The notes beneath the pieces are model-generated. The model had not been told where the DNA came from, made no database searches, and worked only from the letters and a program-made list of their open reading frames with translations. The position numbers and the translations under genes were made by a program. From positions 1 to 22,836 of IMG/VR virus record IMGVR_UViG_3300021373_000508: a stretch of 22,836 nucleotides of DNA, one strand, 5' to 3'. Origin of the DNA: a virus. Below, piece after piece: positions 22,041 through 22,836 of this stretch. How positions within the stretch are numbered: the first letter of the stretch is position 1; each line of letters begins with the position of its first letter.

Positions 22041-22836
22041 ATGACTTTACCTTCAAGCAGTAAATGGATTGCAGACACCTACCATTCATTACCACCCGAA
22101 GAAAGAGAGCAGTTTCTTAAAGAGGTAGCATATAGCGGGCTATCTTTAGCACCTGTGTCTGGTGAGATTATCTCAGCTAAAGAAGCTAAAGAACAGTTTG
22201 AACAAGGTAATATAGGTCGTGGTTTACTAGCTACCGCAGGTGCTGTACCGCTTGTCGGACCAGTAGGACGTAGCGCGGGAAGTTTAGTTAATAAAATAGC
22301 TCAAAACACGCCTACCCATATTAAAGATTTTTACAGCGGTAATCCTGTAAAAGGTATGTTTAACTTTGGTAAAGAGTTTGCTAAAGCTACTCCCACAGCT
22401 ATTAGAGAAAGCATAGACCCACAAGCAGTAGCCAAGCGTAGAGTTCAAGGTATATCAGATACAAAGGTTGATGACTGGGCAAGCGAACTAGGACAAGACG
22501 CTGACCTTACAGCTATCTCTATAAACCGTCAGTTACCTAATACTGAGGGTGCGTTACTAGAACGAAGTGTTGTGGGTTTAAAATACTTAGACTCACGTAT
22601 ACCTAGAGAAGATACAGCTAGACTTGCTCAGGGTATCGGTCAAGGTTTCAGGGAAAGTAAAGATGTCCCAGAGTCTATTGTAAACAGAGCATTGACTCAC
22701 CTGACAAACGGACCACACATTAAGAATCCTAAAGGAGTCTACGAGTATCAAATCAAAGACCCATCATCAGGTGCTAACATAGGATACAGAGAAGCCGCAG
22801 GTGTTGCTACTACTAGTTCCCCTATCTCAAGAGCAA
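22041..22836 (+). CDS. Putative internal/ejection protein, 3' truncated by window edge
   Basis: An open frame of at least 265 codons, from an ATG two bases after the upstream stop to the window end, with no stop. The protein starts MTLPSSSKWIADTYHSLPPE, then a helical segment and a Gly/Ala/Val-rich stretch GLLATAGAVPLVGPVGRSAG (about residues 60-79) that could interact with membrane, then helical charged regions (AIRESIDPQAVAKRRVQG, LARLAQ-like repeats of charged residues). No enzyme motif appears in the visible part. Close coupling to the 984-residue protein suggests a shared role, possibly in the ejection apparatus. The product may be much longer outside the window. Confidence 0.75.
   Translation, partial: MTLPSSSKWIADTYHSLPPEEREQFLKEVAYSGLSLAPVSGEIISAKEAKEQFEQGNIGRGLLATAGAVPLVGPVGRSAGSLVNKIAQNTPTHIKDFYSGNPVKGMFNFGKEFAKATPTAIRESIDPQAVAKRRVQGISDTKVDDWASELGQDADLTAISINRQLPNTEGALLERSVVGLKYLDSRIPREDTARLAQGIGQGFRESKDVPESIVNRALTHLTNGPHIKNPKGVYEYQIKDPSSGANIGYREAAGVATTSSPISRA

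Overview
The window is a stretch of the virion-structure and lysis half of a tailed double-stranded DNA phage. All credible genes lie on the + strand and are packed almost without gaps. The order is large terminase, portal, scaffold, HK97-fold major capsid protein, tail fibre, lysis/membrane genes, adaptor, nozzle, second tail fibre, then large internal/ejection proteins. There is no tape-measure, tail-tube or sheath gene. This points to a short-tailed (podovirus) architecture. The moderately AT-rich composition and the small DUF5872-like and DUF6321-like proteins recall marine podoviruses of Proteobacteria, but the host cannot be read from the sequence. No integrase, repressor, tRNA, IS element or CRISPR array was seen.

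Layout: (i) 3-3836: the C-terminal part of TerL (cut by the window edge), the portal, and a run of very small basic genes, including an out-of-frame coiled-coil gene embedded in the 3' end of the portal gene (2891-3052) and a 37-residue lysine-rich protein (3325-3438). (ii) 3840-6320: a near-consensus sigma70-type promoter, two small genes (one a zinc ribbon), scaffold and major capsid protein, closed by a hairpin terminator with a UUCG loop. (iii) 6340-7994: a modular tail fibre whose distal part differs in composition, plus a small unknown gene. (iv) 8047-10451: a membrane/export cassette: a 55-residue holin candidate, two consecutive proteins with Sec-type signal peptides and cysteines, a membrane-anchored coiled-coil protein, and a 3TM-type holin. 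No endolysin is visible. (v) 10451-12469: a 672-residue protein ending in an aspartate-rich, roughly seven-residue repeat array. (vi) 12469-17475: adaptor, nozzle, a large tail fibre with seven VGIGT repeats and a C-terminal self-cleaving S74 chaperone domain, and a small follower gene. (vii) 17488-22836: four putative internal/ejection proteins, the last cut by the window edge.

Translational coupling is pervasive: eleven junctions have TAATG, ATGA or GTGA overlaps. No stretch over 300 bases lacks a gene; the longest gaps (3837-3939, 4413-4487, 6264-6339, 7995-8046) hold a promoter, a possible extended -10 element, a terminator and a ribosome-binding site respectively.

Together the genes encode DNA packaging, procapsid assembly, neck completion, host recognition, lysis and, probably, the ejection apparatus. 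The least explained items are the embedded coiled-coil gene, the paired exported proteins in the lysis cassette, and the Asp-repeat protein.
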